Shown: positions 17,164 through 26,343, counted from the stretch's first letter. The stretch: DNA of 64,000 bases from Amycolatopsis granulosa (GCF_011758745.1 NZ_JAANOV010000001.1:2108001-2172000), one strand, 5' to 3'. A program made the numbers and translations. The notes: generated by a model not told the origin, from the letters alone.

Positions 17164-19512
17164 ATGACCTCTCTCGACCACCGGACGCCGGTCCTCGTCG
17201 GCGTCGGCCAGGCATCGGAGCGCATCGACGATCCCGGGTACCGCGGGCTGTCCGCGGTCGAGCTCGCGGCCGCGGCGGCCCGGTCGGCCCTCGCCGACAC
17301 CGGCGCCGACGTGTCGGCGATCGCGTCCGCCCTGGACACCGTCGCCGGGGTGCGTCAGTTCGAGATCTCCACGCCCGTCTCGCAGTCCCCGCTGGGCCGG
17401 TCGGACAACTTCCCCCGTTCGGTCGCCGGCCGCCTGGGCGCGACACCCGCGCGTGCCGTCCTGGACGTCACCGGCGGCCAGTCGCCGCAGCACCTGGTCA
17501 CCGAGCTCGCCGGGACGATCGCCGCCGGCGGCGCCGAGGTCGCGCTCGTCGTCGGCGCGGAAGCGATCTCCACGGCCCGTCACCTGCAACAAGCCGCGGA
17601 CAAGCCGGATTTCACCGAGCACGTCGGCGGCGACCTGGAGGACCGCGGGTTCGGGCTGGCCGGCCTGGCCAGCCGGCAGATGCTCGCGCACGGCCTGATC
17701 GAACCGGTGAGCCAGTACGCCCTGTTCGACAACGCCCGCCGCGCCCGGCTCGGTCTGTCGCGCGCGGACTACGCGATCGCGATGGGCGAGCTGTTCGCCC
17801 CGTTCACGGAGGTCGCCGCCGCGAACCCGCACGCCGCCGCCCCGTTGGTGCGCAGCGCGCCGGAACTGGTGACCCCGACCGAGCGCAACCGGCCCATCGC
17901 CGATCCGTACCCGCGGTTCCTCGTTGCCCGCGAACAGGTCAACCAGGGCGCCGCGGTGCTGATGATGTCGGTGGGCGCCGCGCGCCGGCTGGGTGTGCCC
18001 GAGGAGAAGTGGGTCTTCCTGCACGGTCACGCCGACCTGGAGGAACAACCGCTGCTGGAGCGCGAGGACCTCAGCGCCGCGCCCGCCGCGGTGTTCGCGG
18101 TGCGGCACGCGCTGGAGCTGGCCGGAATCGGCATCGGCGACCTGGCCACCCTCGACCTCTACAGCTGCTTCCCGATCGCGGTGTTCGCGGTGTGCGACGG
18201 GCTCGGGCTGGCGCCGGACGACCCGCGCGGCCTCACCGTCACCGGCGGCCTGCCCTTCTTCGGCGGCCCCGGCAACAACTACTCGACGCACGCGATCGCC
18301 GAGACCGTCGTGCGCCTGCGCGACCAGCCGGGCGCCTTCGGACTGGTCGGCGCGAACGGCGGCATGCTCAGCAAGTACTCCGCCGGCGTCTACTCGACCA
18401 CGCCCGCGCCGTGGCGGCCGGACCGCAGCGCCGAACTCCAGGCCGCGCTGGACGCCCGCCCGCGCGTGCCGACCGCGATCCACCCGGACGGCTGGGCCAC
18501 GGTGGAGACCTACACGGTCCAGCACGCGGCCCGCACCGCGGTGGTGATCGGACGGCTCGACGACGGCCGCCGGTTCATCGCCTCCAGTGACGACGCGGAC
18601 ATGCTCGGCCGGCTGCTCGAGGGCGAGCCGATCGGCAGCAGGGTCCACGTGCGCTCGTTCGGGTTCGGCAACCGCGTCGCGGCGACCCCCGAGCGGATGG
18701 ACGAGCTGTTCCCGCCCCGCGCGCCGGGGTTCCGGGACCACTACGAGCACGTGCTCGTGCGGCGGGACGGGCGCCTGCTGGAGGTCACGATCAACCGGCC
18801 GGACTCCCGCAACAGCCTGCACCCGCCCGCGAACGAGGAGCTGGCGGAGGTGTTCGACGCCTACTTCGCCGATCCGGACCTGTGGGTCGCGATCATCACC
18901 GGTGCCGGGGACAAGGCGTTCTCCGCGGGCAACGACCTGGTCTACGCCGCGAGCGGCCGGCCGATGTGGGTGCCCAAGTCGGGGCTGGCCGGGCTGACCG
19001 GCCGCGAGTCGCTGCCGAAACCGGTGATCGCGGCGGTCAACGGGTTCGCGCTGGGCGGCGGCTGCGAGATCGCCCTCGCCTGCCACCTCGTGGTCGCCGA
19101 CGAGACCGCGCGGTTCGGGCTGCCGGAGGTGCGGGTCGGGCTGGTCGCCGCCGCGGGCGGGCTGGTTCGGCTGCCGCGCACGGTGCCGCCGAAGGTGGCG
19201 GCCGACGTGATCCTCACCGGCCGGCGGTTGTCCGCGGCGGAGGCCGAGTCGTACGGCCTGGTGAGCCGGGTCGCCCCGGCGGGGCAGGCGCTCGCGGTCG
19301 CGCGGGAGGTGGCGGCGGCGATCCTGGCGGGCTCCCCGACGTCGGTGCGCACGTCGCTGCGGATGATGGCGGAGGCGGATGCGATCGCGGACACCACCGC
19401 GGCCGTCCGGCACCCGTCGCCAGCCCTCGACGAGCTGCTCGTCACCCAGGACGCGTTCGAAGGGCCCGCCGCGTTCGCGCAGAAGCGGAAACCGGTGTGG
19501 CGCAACCGGTGA
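17164..19512 (+). CDS. Thiolase-like protein fused to enoyl-CoA hydratase
   Basis: A 782-residue fusion. Residues 1 to about 500 are a type-1 thiolase-like protein (start TPVLVGVGQASERIDD), including the additional C-terminal domain of that group (HPDGWATVETYTVQH to FGFGNRV). Residues about 520-782 are a complete crotonase with the oxyanion loop AFSAGNDL, GGGCEIALACHLV and the second catalytic Glu in FGLPEVRVGL. The thiolase half lacks the nucleophilic cysteine (TGGQSPQHLV) and the second cysteine (GANGGMLSKYS), so it probably does not cleave 3-ketoacyl-CoA. The crotonase half should hydrate enoyl-CoAs. The two parts share one frame with no break. Confidence 0.85.
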   Translation: MTSLDHRTPVLVGVGQASERIDDPGYRGLSAVELAAAAARSALADTGADVSAIASALDTVAGVRQFEISTPVSQSPLGRSDNFPRSVAGRLGATPARAVLDVTGGQSPQHLVTELAGTIAAGGAEVALVVGAEAISTARHLQQAADKPDFTEHVGGDLEDRGFGLAGLASRQMLAHGLIEPVSQYALFDNARRARLGLSRADYAIAMGELFAPFTEVAAANPHAAAPLVRSAPELVTPTERNRPIADPYPRFLVAREQVNQGAAVLMMSVGAARRLGVPEEKWVFLHGHADLEEQPLLEREDLSAAPAAVFAVRHALELAGIGIGDLATLDLYSCFPIAVFAVCDGLGLAPDDPRGLTVTGGLPFFGGPGNNYSTHAIAETVVRLRDQPGAFGLVGANGGMLSKYSAGVYSTTPAPWRPDRSAELQAALDARPRVPTAIHPDGWATVETYTVQHAARTAVVIGRLDDGRRFIASSDDADMLGRLLEGEPIGSRVHVRSFGFGNRVAATPERMDELFPPRAPGFRDHYEHVLVRRDGRLLEVTINRPDSRNSLHPPANEELAEVFDAYFADPDLWVAIITGAGDKAFSAGNDLVYAASGRPMWVPKSGLAGLTGRESLPKPVIAAVNGFALGGGCEIALACHLVVADETARFGLPEVRVGLVAAAGGLVRLPRTVPPKVAADVILTGRRLSAAEAESYGLVSRVAPAGQALAVAREVAAAILAGSPTSVRTSLRMMAEADAIADTTAAVRHPSPALDELLVTQDAFEGPAAFAQKRKPVWRNR

Positions 19513-19637
19513 GCCCCTCGGTCAGGTGTCGTTCGACCCGGGGAACCCCCCTTCCGGAAACGGCACGCCGGGCACAGACTGAACGACGAAATTCCGCCTG
19601 GCGGAAACTGGTTCCGGACTCCCTCCCGGAGGGCCAC

Positions 19638-21932
19638 ATGCCTGAGCCCGCGCTGGTGCGGGTGGCCGGTCTGCCCGCGGCGCTGGCCGCCGCCCTGGGC
19701 ACCCCGGACCTGACCGAACGGATGCGTCACCTGATCCGGGCCGAGACGGCGTACCGCGTGTGCGCGGCGGAGGTGGCCGGCCGGATGGGCGACGAGCTGA
19801 TCCCGGTCCTGCCGCGGACCCTGCGGTGGCAGGCCCTCGGCGTGCGGCGGCGGCTGCACCGCGGCGAGGTGGTCCGGCCGGGCGAGCTGGACTTCCCGCC
19901 GCTGTCCCGGATCGCGGCGTGGGGTGCCACGCTGACCGCCGAGACCGCCGCGCTGCGCGAGGCCGTGGCGGACGCCGAACGGACGCGGCACGACCGGATG
20001 TGGGCGGCGATCAGCCGTGATCCCGAGGCCGTGCGGGTGCTCGACGCGGCCGCGCCGGAGGTTCTCGCCGATGTCCGCGCCCGCCTGGCCGCGGGTGAGC
20101 CGTGGACGAGCAGGCACCTGCGCAAGCGCGGTGACCACCTGCTGCGGCTGGTGTTCCGCGCCACCTTCGGCACCGGCCCGCGGGGCCGGCTCGCACCCGC
20201 CGCCCCCGTCGGCGGCGAGGCGGTCCACCGGCCCGGCACCGGCCACGACGACCGCCCGCCGGACACCGTCGGCGCGTGGCCCGACGGGTGGCTGAGCCTG
20301 ACCCCGCTGCGATGGGCCGAGGACGACCGGCTCTGCTGGGAGCCCACCCACCGCGGCCACCTGGGCACGCCGCGCCGGGGCGAGATCCAGCGCACCGCGG
20401 AGGTGGACGCGCTGTGCCGGGTGCTGGGCTCCCGGCCGATGCGCACCCGCGAGGTGGTCGACCTGCTCGCACCGGACGCGCGGCACAAGCCGGTGGTGCG
20501 CGAGTCGTTGCGGCACCTGGCTCAGGCGGGGCTCGTGCAGGTGTCGTCCGGGCCGCCCAGGCAGCGTCGACGGGTCACCGCCGAGCCCGGCACGGTCGCG
20601 GTGCCGGCGCGGCTGCCCGAGCTGGTGGAGCACGCGGGACGGCTGGCCGCGGTGCTGACCGGCCGCCGGATGCCGCCGGAGCTCGGCCTGATCGGCCCGG
20701 AACCACGGCCGGTCATGGAGATCGTCGCGCGGACCGTGGACGCCGCGGAACCGCTGCCCGGACCGCGGTGGCCGGAGCCGCGGCCCGGCACGCCGTACCA
20801 GCGGCTGTGCGAGTGGCTGGCGCGGCACGCCGACGACGGCGAGATCGACCTGGGTCCGGCGGTGCTCGATTACCTGGGCGCGCCGCCGGCGAAGCCGTCG
20901 CGGTGGCCGGTGGACTGCCTGCTGCGCCCGCTGCCGGAGGGCCGGGCCGTCCTGGAGTCCGTGACGCCGGCCGGGACGATGGACGCCTGGTTCGCGGCGG
21001 CGCTGGAGCCTCGGCACGGCGAGCTTCCCCCGGTGACCGCCTACCGCGCGTTCCTCGTCGAAACCGCGGCCCGGTGCGGCGCGGAGCTCGTCGAGATCCT
21101 CCCGCCACCGGCCGGTCGCGACGCCACCACGGTCCGCCGCCCGCGCTACACGCGGACCTGGACCGGCGCCGCCGACCCGGCATCCGCTGTGGACGATCCC
21201 GCGGGCATGCACCACTACCTGCCGCTGACGGAGATCACCCTGCGCCGCGATGCGCGCCGGGTGATCGCCGAGGACCGGTCCGGCCGCGAGCTGTGGCCCC
21301 TCTACCACGCCACCCGGCGCCCACCGCCGCCGTGGGACCTGGTGGTTTCGCTGCTCACCGCGGCGTCCCCGGCCCGGCGGCTCAGCACGCCGTGCGCGTT
21401 CGGCGATCCCCGGGCCGCGTTCCCGGGCCGGACCCGCACGCCGCGCCTGCTGCTCGACCGGGACCTGGTGATCGCCCCGGCGACCGTGTTCGCCGGGCGG
21501 GGCCTGTTGCCGGAGCCGGGCGGGGACCTGTTCGCCCGGGTTCGGGCGCTGGCGAACCTGCGGCTGGCAACGGGCGTGCCGCGCTGGGTGATCGCCCGGC
21601 GGGGGCGCGAGTCCCGGCCGGTGGACCTGGACAACATCGCGACGCTGCGGATCGTCGACCGGATGCTCGCCGATCCGGCCGTGCCGGGGCTGGTCCTGGA
21701 GGAGATGCTGCCCGCGCCGGACGACCTGACCGTGTCCGATGTGGACGGCGGCCGCCGGGCGGCGCGGGCCCTGGTGCGGCTGCCGTCCGGCACCACGGCG
21801 GCCGAACTGGCGGAGCGGGCCACGCAGGCGTGGCAGCAGATCACGCGCCGCACCAGTGGCGGCGCACCAGTGCTCGCGGCACCGCGGTCACCTTCGGCGT
21901 CGCCGGCGTCCGCCGGGCCTCGCGGGCGCTAG
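19638..21932 (+). CDS. Orphan LanB-like protein (glutamylation domain, no elimination domain)
   Basis: A 764-residue protein resembling the N-terminal tRNA-dependent domain of class I lanthipeptide dehydratases. Similar segments are the start LVRVAGLPAALAAAL, the helix ALGVRRRLHRGEVVRP, a core HLRKRGDHLLRLVF, the strand LLLDRDLVIAPATVF, then PVDLDNIATLRIVDRML and the late LVLEEMLPAPDDL. The protein ends shortly after in a Ser/Pro/Ala tail; there is no SpaB_C elimination domain in it or nearby. Such short forms act with a partner in thiopeptide pathways or append amino acids to peptides (PEARLs). The family's TSPFSTF or TRPTPFG-like motif is GTGPRGRLA here. A small frame with a good ribosome site follows at 22010. 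Confidence 0.7.
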   Translation: MPEPALVRVAGLPAALAAALGTPDLTERMRHLIRAETAYRVCAAEVAGRMGDELIPVLPRTLRWQALGVRRRLHRGEVVRPGELDFPPLSRIAAWGATLTAETAALREAVADAERTRHDRMWAAISRDPEAVRVLDAAAPEVLADVRARLAAGEPWTSRHLRKRGDHLLRLVFRATFGTGPRGRLAPAAPVGGEAVHRPGTGHDDRPPDTVGAWPDGWLSLTPLRWAEDDRLCWEPTHRGHLGTPRRGEIQRTAEVDALCRVLGSRPMRTREVVDLLAPDARHKPVVRESLRHLAQAGLVQVSSGPPRQRRRVTAEPGTVAVPARLPELVEHAGRLAAVLTGRRMPPELGLIGPEPRPVMEIVARTVDAAEPLPGPRWPEPRPGTPYQRLCEWLARHADDGEIDLGPAVLDYLGAPPAKPSRWPVDCLLRPLPEGRAVLESVTPAGTMDAWFAAALEPRHGELPPVTAYRAFLVETAARCGAELVEILPPPAGRDATTVRRPRYTRTWTGAADPASAVDDPAGMHHYLPLTEITLRRDARRVIAEDRSGRELWPLYHATRRPPPPWDLVVSLLTAASPARRLSTPCAFGDPRAAFPGRTRTPRLLLDRDLVIAPATVFAGRGLLPEPGGDLFARVRALANLRLATGVPRWVIARRGRESRPVDLDNIATLRIVDRMLADPAVPGLVLEEMLPAPDDLTVSDVDGGRRAARALVRLPSGTTAAELAERATQAWQQITRRTSGGAPVLAAPRSPSASPASAGPRGR

Positions 21933-22009
21933 CCGGCCCGGAGCCGCCGCAGGGTGAAACCGTGCCCGCCGGGATCCAGCTCGCGAGTCGCCTGCACTGA
22001 GAGGAACCC

Positions 22010-22411
22010 ATGACCGTCTCCGACTACGTTGAGTCGCTGCTCGAGCACGCGCGCGAGATCGCCGACCGGCTGGTTACTCTGATCGAGAGCACGGGCGCGA
22101 TGTGGCACGGCCACCCGGTGCGGAGTTCACGGCCTGGCTCCAGCGGCCGGGGAACTGGAAACGGAGCCGGGGTGGACGGGAGTTCGATCCGGCGCCCCGG
22201 CACCAGCCACTGTGGACGGTGGCCGGCACTGCTGCTCCCGGCACCGGCGGGCCACCCGGTTCTTCCGATGACGGGACGTGTTTGTCCCCGCCGGCCGGCG
22301 GGAAGGCATCGGATGAGCCCGAGCCGCGGGTGCGTCGTGCAAGGAGGAACCCCGTGCGTCCCAAGGTCTTCGTCCGCGAGTTCCCGACGATCCACCTCAC
22401 CATCGGCGTGA
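22010..22411 (+). CDS. Small protein downstream of LanB-like gene, possible peptide substrate
   Basis: A frame starting at ATG 22010 with AGAGGA six bases upstream. The first 30 residues form an acidic amphipathic helix (begins MTVSDYVESLLEHAR), like a RiPP leader, then a Ser/Gly/Pro/Arg-rich region with two early cysteine-containing stretches. The full frame is 133 residues but its last part overlaps the next gene in another frame, so the real coding end or a frameshift is uncertain. I do not recognise a family. Position 77 bases after the LanB-like gene on the same strand makes it the obvious candidate partner. Confidence 0.4.
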   Translation: MTVSDYVESLLEHAREIADRLVTLIESTGAMWHGHPVRSSRPGSSGRGTGNGAGVDGSSIRRPGTSHCGRWPALLLPAPAGHPVLPMTGRVCPRRPAGRHRMSPSRGCVVQGGTPCVPRSSSASSRRSTSPSA

Positions 22412-22614
22412 CCGGGAACATCATCTTCTTCGTGGGCAGCGTGTTGTTCCTCTGGCACGCGGCCGAGCGCATCGCGATCTGGCTGTTCATCGTCGGCTCG
22501 TTCGGGATGATGCTGGGTGCCATCGGCCACGCGGTCTACATCCACGAACGGCACCGCCTCAACGGCGCCCCCGGCCACCCGGTGCCCCGGGAAGGCGCGC
22601 GGACCCGCCCCTGA
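22354..22614 (+). CDS. YrhK-like small membrane protein
   Basis: An 86-residue protein with two hydrophobic segments: LTIGVTGNIIFFVGSVLFLW and a second around IAIWLFIVGSFGMMLGAIG, matching the YrhK-type domain (paired TM hairpin with GN and GS motifs). I chose GTG 22354 because AAGGAGG lies at ideal spacing. It overlaps the end of the preceding small frame. Function unknown; probably in the cytoplasmic membrane with a charged C-terminal tail. Confidence 0.7.
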   Translation: MRPKVFVREFPTIHLTIGVTGNIIFFVGSVLFLWHAAERIAIWLFIVGSFGMMLGAIGHAVYIHERHRLNGAPGHPVPREGARTRP

Positions 22615-22669
22615 CGCCCGGCCCGCCGGGGCCGGATCACCGCCTCGACGGCGAGCCCCGCCGCGATCG

Positions 22670-23116
22670 TCACCGAGCCGGAGCGGTGCGCCTGCCGGTG
22701 GCGAGGCCGAGGGCGATCATGCCGACGGCGAGGCCGAGGTGGAGCCAGTTGTCCGCGGTGTTGACGGGGACGAAGTTGCCCGCGGAGTCGTGGTCGACGA
22801 CCAGCCCGTAGATCCAGAGGACCAGGTAGATCGCGCCGCCGGCGATGAGGAACGTGCGTGCGCCGGAGGCGGTGCGGGCCAGCGCCAGGCCGGCGACGCC
22901 GAAGGCCAGGTGGACCAGGTTGTGCAGGATCGACACGGCGAACACGCCGAGCAGCATCGCGCCGGAGTGGTGCCCGGCGAAGCTGAGCATGTCGTAGTGG
23001 GTGGTCAGGCCGGGGATGAAACCGGCTATGCCGACGAGCAGGAACACGACGCCCACCACGGCGGCGACGACCTGCGCCGGGGTGCGCGACTGGGTGCTGG
23101 TGACGGAACGGGACAT
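22670..23116 (-). CDS. DUF4383 membrane protein
   Basis: A 148-residue four-helix membrane protein of the DUF4383 family common in actinobacteria. Helix 1 is VVAAVVGVVFLLVGIAGF; the family's HNLVHLAFGVAGL helix and the end NWLHLGLAVGMIALG are clear. The ATG at 23116 follows GGAG at good spacing. Function unknown; it often occurs near stress-response genes, and here it is divergent from a PRC-barrel/DUF2382 gene. Confidence 0.85.
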   Translation of the reverse strand: MSRSVTSTQSRTPAQVVAAVVGVVFLLVGIAGFIPGLTTHYDMLSFAGHHSGAMLLGVFAVSILHNLVHLAFGVAGLALARTASGARTFLIAGGAIYLVLWIYGLVVDHDSAGNFVPVNTADNWLHLGLAVGMIALGLATGRRTAPAR

Positions 23117-23283
23117 GCGTTCACTCCTTCGCGGAATTGGTGATGCCGGGAGCGATACCCGGCCGGGCCGGGTCTCAACGCTCAAACTGCATCGATTTTG
23201 CGTCGTTTCGCGGTTCACTCGTCCGGGTAGCTGGGATGAATGCGGCCCCGCCTCGGGGCCGCCGCCGAAGGGAATGACAACCA

Positions 23284-24093
23284 ATGACGCAAACCAACCA
23301 GCACTTCGCCCAGTGGAGCGGACGCACCCTGTACGACAGCAGCGGCGCCAAGGTCGGCCAGATCGGCCAGTTGTGGACCGACGACGCGGACGGACACCCG
23401 ACCTGGCTGACGACGCGGACCGGCCTGTTCGGCACCCGCGAGTCGTTCGTCCCGGTGCAGGGCGTGCAGGAACGCGACGACGGCGATCTGGAGACCCGCT
23501 ACCCCAAGGAGCTGATCAAGGACGCCCCACAGGTCGAGCCGGCTCCCACCGAGCACGGGCAGCACCTCGGCGTGACCGAGGAACAGCAGCTCTACCGCCA
23601 CTACCAGCTCGCCGGCGAGCGCGGTGCGCAGGCGGGGCACGGTGGTAAGGCCGGGCACGAGGGCGGCCGGCCCGAGGGCGCGGAAGGACACGACGTCTCG
23701 GGGCCCACGACCGACGAGGCGATGACGCGCTCGGAGGAGCGGTTGCGCGTGGGCACCGAACGGCGCGAGCGCGGGCGTGCCCGGCTGCGCAAGTACGTCG
23801 TCACCGAGACCGAGCAGGTCGAGGTGCCGGTCACCCGGGAGGAAGTGCGGGTCGAGCGGGAACCGATCACCGACGCCAACCGCGAGCAGGCGATGTCGGG
23901 GCCGGGGATCTCCGAAGAGGAACACGAGGTGACCCTGCACGAGGAACGGCCCGTGGTGGGCACCGAAGCCGTGCCCGTGGAACGGGTCCGGCTGGCCAAG
24001 GACCAGGTGCAGGACACCGAAACCGTCCGCGGTGAGGTCCGCAAGGAACACATCGACACCGACACCGGTACCGAGCGCGGCCGCCGCGAGTGA
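23284..24093 (+). CDS. PRC-barrel plus DUF2382 protein
   Basis: A 269-residue hydrophilic protein. Residues about 10-80 are a PRC-barrel (GRTLYDSSGAKVGQIGQLW). Residues about 150-260 are DUF2382, a repeated charged strand unit visible twice: ARLRKYVVTETEQVEVPVTRE and VTLHEERPVVGTEAV. Similar proteins are linked to envelope or desiccation stress in actinobacteria and deinococci. A Gly/His-rich linker joins the two. It is followed by a strong hairpin, so it is probably a single-gene transcript. Confidence 0.85.
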   Translation: MTQTNQHFAQWSGRTLYDSSGAKVGQIGQLWTDDADGHPTWLTTRTGLFGTRESFVPVQGVQERDDGDLETRYPKELIKDAPQVEPAPTEHGQHLGVTEEQQLYRHYQLAGERGAQAGHGGKAGHEGGRPEGAEGHDVSGPTTDEAMTRSEERLRVGTERRERGRARLRKYVVTETEQVEVPVTREEVRVEREPITDANREQAMSGPGISEEEHEVTLHEERPVVGTEAVPVERVRLAKDQVQDTETVRGEVRKEHIDTDTGTERGRRE

Positions 24094-24121
24094 GCCCCGG
24101 CTCACGCCACGGCGACCGCCT

Positions 24122-24155
24122 GGTGCCCCGGCCATCCGCGCCCGGCCGGGGCACC
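24122..24155 (+). terminator. GC-rich hairpin after DUF2382 gene
   Basis: A perfect 12-bp inverted repeat, GGTGCCCCGGCC and its complement, with a 10-base loop, 28 bases after the stop. There is no T-run, as usual in high-GC actinobacteria. It probably stops transcription from the left. Confidence 0.65.
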
Positions 24156-24286
24156 CCGTCGCCGGTGGCGTTGCCGGCTCGCTCGCCCACCCGGCCGGAT
24201 CGTGGGCGGGCGGGCACGTCAGGGGTGCCCGCCACCGCGCCCGCGGCCGGGCTCCGCGCCCGTTCCGGGTGATGAACTCCCCTGCC

Positions 24287-25303
24287 TCAGCTGCTCAGGC
24301 CCGGCCGATCGGTCAGGGTCAGCGAGGCACTCACGTCCCGCCCGTCGGGTCCGTGGAAGGTCAGCGTGATCACCTGGCCCGGCTCCCGCCGTCGCAGCTG
24401 GACCAGGAAGTCCTCGGGTGTGGCGACGACGGCGTCGTCGACGCGGGTGATCACATCGCCCGGACGCAGCCCGGCGGTGGCCGCGGGACCGCCCGGGACG
24501 ATCGCGGCCGCGATCACGCCGTCGGACCGGGGCAGCCGCAGCTGCGCGGCGATCTGCGGGGTCAGCTGGGCGGGTTCGAGCCCGGCGAAGGCGTGCCGGG
24601 CGCGGCCGGTGGTCCGCAGCTGCTCGGCGACGTCGACCGCGGTGGCGGCCGGAATGGCGAATCCGAGCGACACCGCCCCCGCCTGGGGCGGGATGTAGGC
24701 CTCGCTGATGCCGACGATCTCGCCGCCGGCGTTGAACACGCCGCCGCCACTGCTGCCGGGGCTGATCGGCGCGTCGGTCTGGATGAGGTCGACCAGCGCC
24801 TGGGTCTCGGCCGCGCTGCCCGGGATCTCCCGGTGCAGGCCCGAAACCACTCCGGCGGTGACGCTGTTTTCGAACCCGAGCGGGCTGCCAATGACGATGA
24901 GGAGTTCACCGGTCTGCGGCAACGCGGCCTGGAACCGGGCCGGGGGCAGCCCGGTGCGGGGAACCGCGACGAGGGCCAGATCGGTCACCGCGTCGGCGGC
25001 GCGGACGGTTCCCCCGAGCCGCTGACCGTCGGCGAAGGCGACCTGCACGGCGGACGCTCCGCGCACCACGTGCTCGTTGGTGAGAATGAGACCGTCGGCG
25101 GTGTAGACGACCCCGCTGCCGTTGCCGCCCGGCGTGAGGATCTTGACCACGCTCGGCTGGGCCTGGCTCGCCACCCCGACCACACCGGCCGTGACCTGGG
25201 GCGACGGTGGCTGTGGCGCCGATGTGGGTGATGTGCAGGAGGCGAGGAGGAGGAGCACCGCGGCCCCGGCCGCGGCGGGCACGCGAACCCGCCGCGGGGT
25301 CAT
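24287..25303 (-). CDS. HtrA/DegP-like serine protease lipoprotein
   Basis: A 338-residue trypsin-like protease with one PDZ domain. The N-terminus has a lipobox (LLLLASC), so it is probably lipid-anchored on the outer face of the membrane. The catalytic triad is visible as LTNEHVV (His), AVTDLALV (Asp) and SPGSSGGG (Ser). The PDZ domain runs from about residue 245 (PGGPAATAGLRPGDVITRVDD). ATG 25303 is chosen as it begins the signal peptide directly. Expected role: degradation or quality control of exported proteins. The site reads GSSGG rather than the usual GNSGG. Confidence 0.88.
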   Translation of the reverse strand: MTPRRVRVPAAAGAAVLLLLASCTSPTSAPQPPSPQVTAGVVGVASQAQPSVVKILTPGGNGSGVVYTADGLILTNEHVVRGASAVQVAFADGQRLGGTVRAADAVTDLALVAVPRTGLPPARFQAALPQTGELLIVIGSPLGFENSVTAGVVSGLHREIPGSAAETQALVDLIQTDAPISPGSSGGGVFNAGGEIVGISEAYIPPQAGAVSLGFAIPAATAVDVAEQLRTTGRARHAFAGLEPAQLTPQIAAQLRLPRSDGVIAAAIVPGGPAATAGLRPGDVITRVDDAVVATPEDFLVQLRRREPGQVITLTFHGPDGRDVSASLTLTDRPGLSS

Positions 25304-25440
25304 GTGCGGGAGCCGCCGCGCACGGCTGTGGTGCGCGGGCGATCGGGGCCGGCGGTCCACCGGGTCATCCCAGCCATGCTAGTGGCGGGCAATGCCTTCT
25401 GCTGCCCACGAACGGGCGTTCCCACCCCACGTCGAGAAGG

Positions 25441-26343
25441 TCACGCCGACGAGGCCTGCAGCAGGGTGGCGACCGGCATCACCAGGACGAACAGGTCGGC
25501 GACGGCAACGAGCACGAGCACCCGCCCGCTCATCGTCCGAAAGCTCGGTGGTGCGCCCTGCGGGTGAACCACCGGGGCTGCGGCGACGACGAAGACGACC
25601 AGGTGGACCGACAGGGCGAGCAGGGTCCGCAGGACTCCGAACCGCCACAGCCCGGCAGTGGCCGCGGCGAGTCCGGCCAGCATGAGGACGCAGGCCACGG
25701 CGGTGGCTTTGCGGGCACCGTGGCGCACGGAGGGGGTGGCCGCCCCGGCCTTCCGGTCGCCGCTGACGTCCGGCACCGACCACCACACCGTGCGCCCCGT
25801 GGACAGCGCGGTGAGTCCGAGGGCGAGCCACCACGCCCAGCCCGGCAGGCGCGGCACCACCGCGCCGGCCGAGACCAGGAACGGCAGCGCGCCGACCGCC
25901 GCGCCGAACACGAATGCGCCGGGAAACCCGCGATGCTTGGCGCGGACCGGGTTCAGGTTGTACGCGGAGTGAGCGAGAGCGGTCGCCGCGCCGGCCAGGG
26001 TGGGCAGCAGGTGACCGGTCAGCGCCGTCACCGCGACCGCCGCGGCGAGCCCCGCGCCGATCTCTCCCACGCTCCACCACGCGGCATGTCCGAACCGCCG
26101 CGCCGCTGCCGTCAAACCACCCTTGTCGGCATGCCGCGCATCGGTGTCCAGGTCGGCGACCGTGTTGAGCAGCAGGCCGCCGAGGAACAGCAGCCCGTTC
26201 GCGACCACCGCGAGCAGCACCGGCGGTGACACCAACTGCGCGGCGTCAGCAGCGGTGAAGGACGCCCCCCACCACCCGTAACAGACAACGAGGACCAGCA
26301 CCGAGAAGTCCAGGCGGTGGACCGCGGCGACATCGCGCCACAT
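25441..26343 (-). CDS. UbiA-family prenyltransferase
   Basis: A 300-residue integral membrane prenyltransferase with about eight helices. The two Asp-rich motifs are NTVADLDTDARHADKGG and DVSGDRKAG, which bind the prenyl diphosphate through magnesium. The first motif has Thr-Val where NDxxD is typical. The ATG at 26343 follows GGAGGGG. Acceptor unknown; menaquinone, decaprenylphosphoryl-arabinose and protohaem paths all use this fold. A deleted copy of its 5' end occurs inverted at 37836-38096. Confidence 0.85.
   Translation of the reverse strand: MWRDVAAVHRLDFSVLVLVVCYGWWGASFTAADAAQLVSPPVLLAVVANGLLFLGGLLLNTVADLDTDARHADKGGLTAAARRFGHAAWWSVGEIGAGLAAAVAVTALTGHLLPTLAGAATALAHSAYNLNPVRAKHRGFPGAFVFGAAVGALPFLVSAGAVVPRLPGWAWWLALGLTALSTGRTVWWSVPDVSGDRKAGAATPSVRHGARKATAVACVLMLAGLAAATAGLWRFGVLRTLLALSVHLVVFVVAAAPVVHPQGAPPSFRTMSGRVLVLVAVADLFVLVMPVATLLQASSA

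Noticed and set aside
17152-19413. Long minus-strand frame opposite the thiolase-crotonase fusion
   Set aside because: Low-complexity composition rich in Arg, Gly and Gln, no motifs; the plus strand has clear thiolase-like and crotonase signatures.
22102-22353. Upstream extension of the YrhK-like protein
   Set aside because: A near-ideal ribosome site precedes GTG 22354, and the extension has no similarity to the family.
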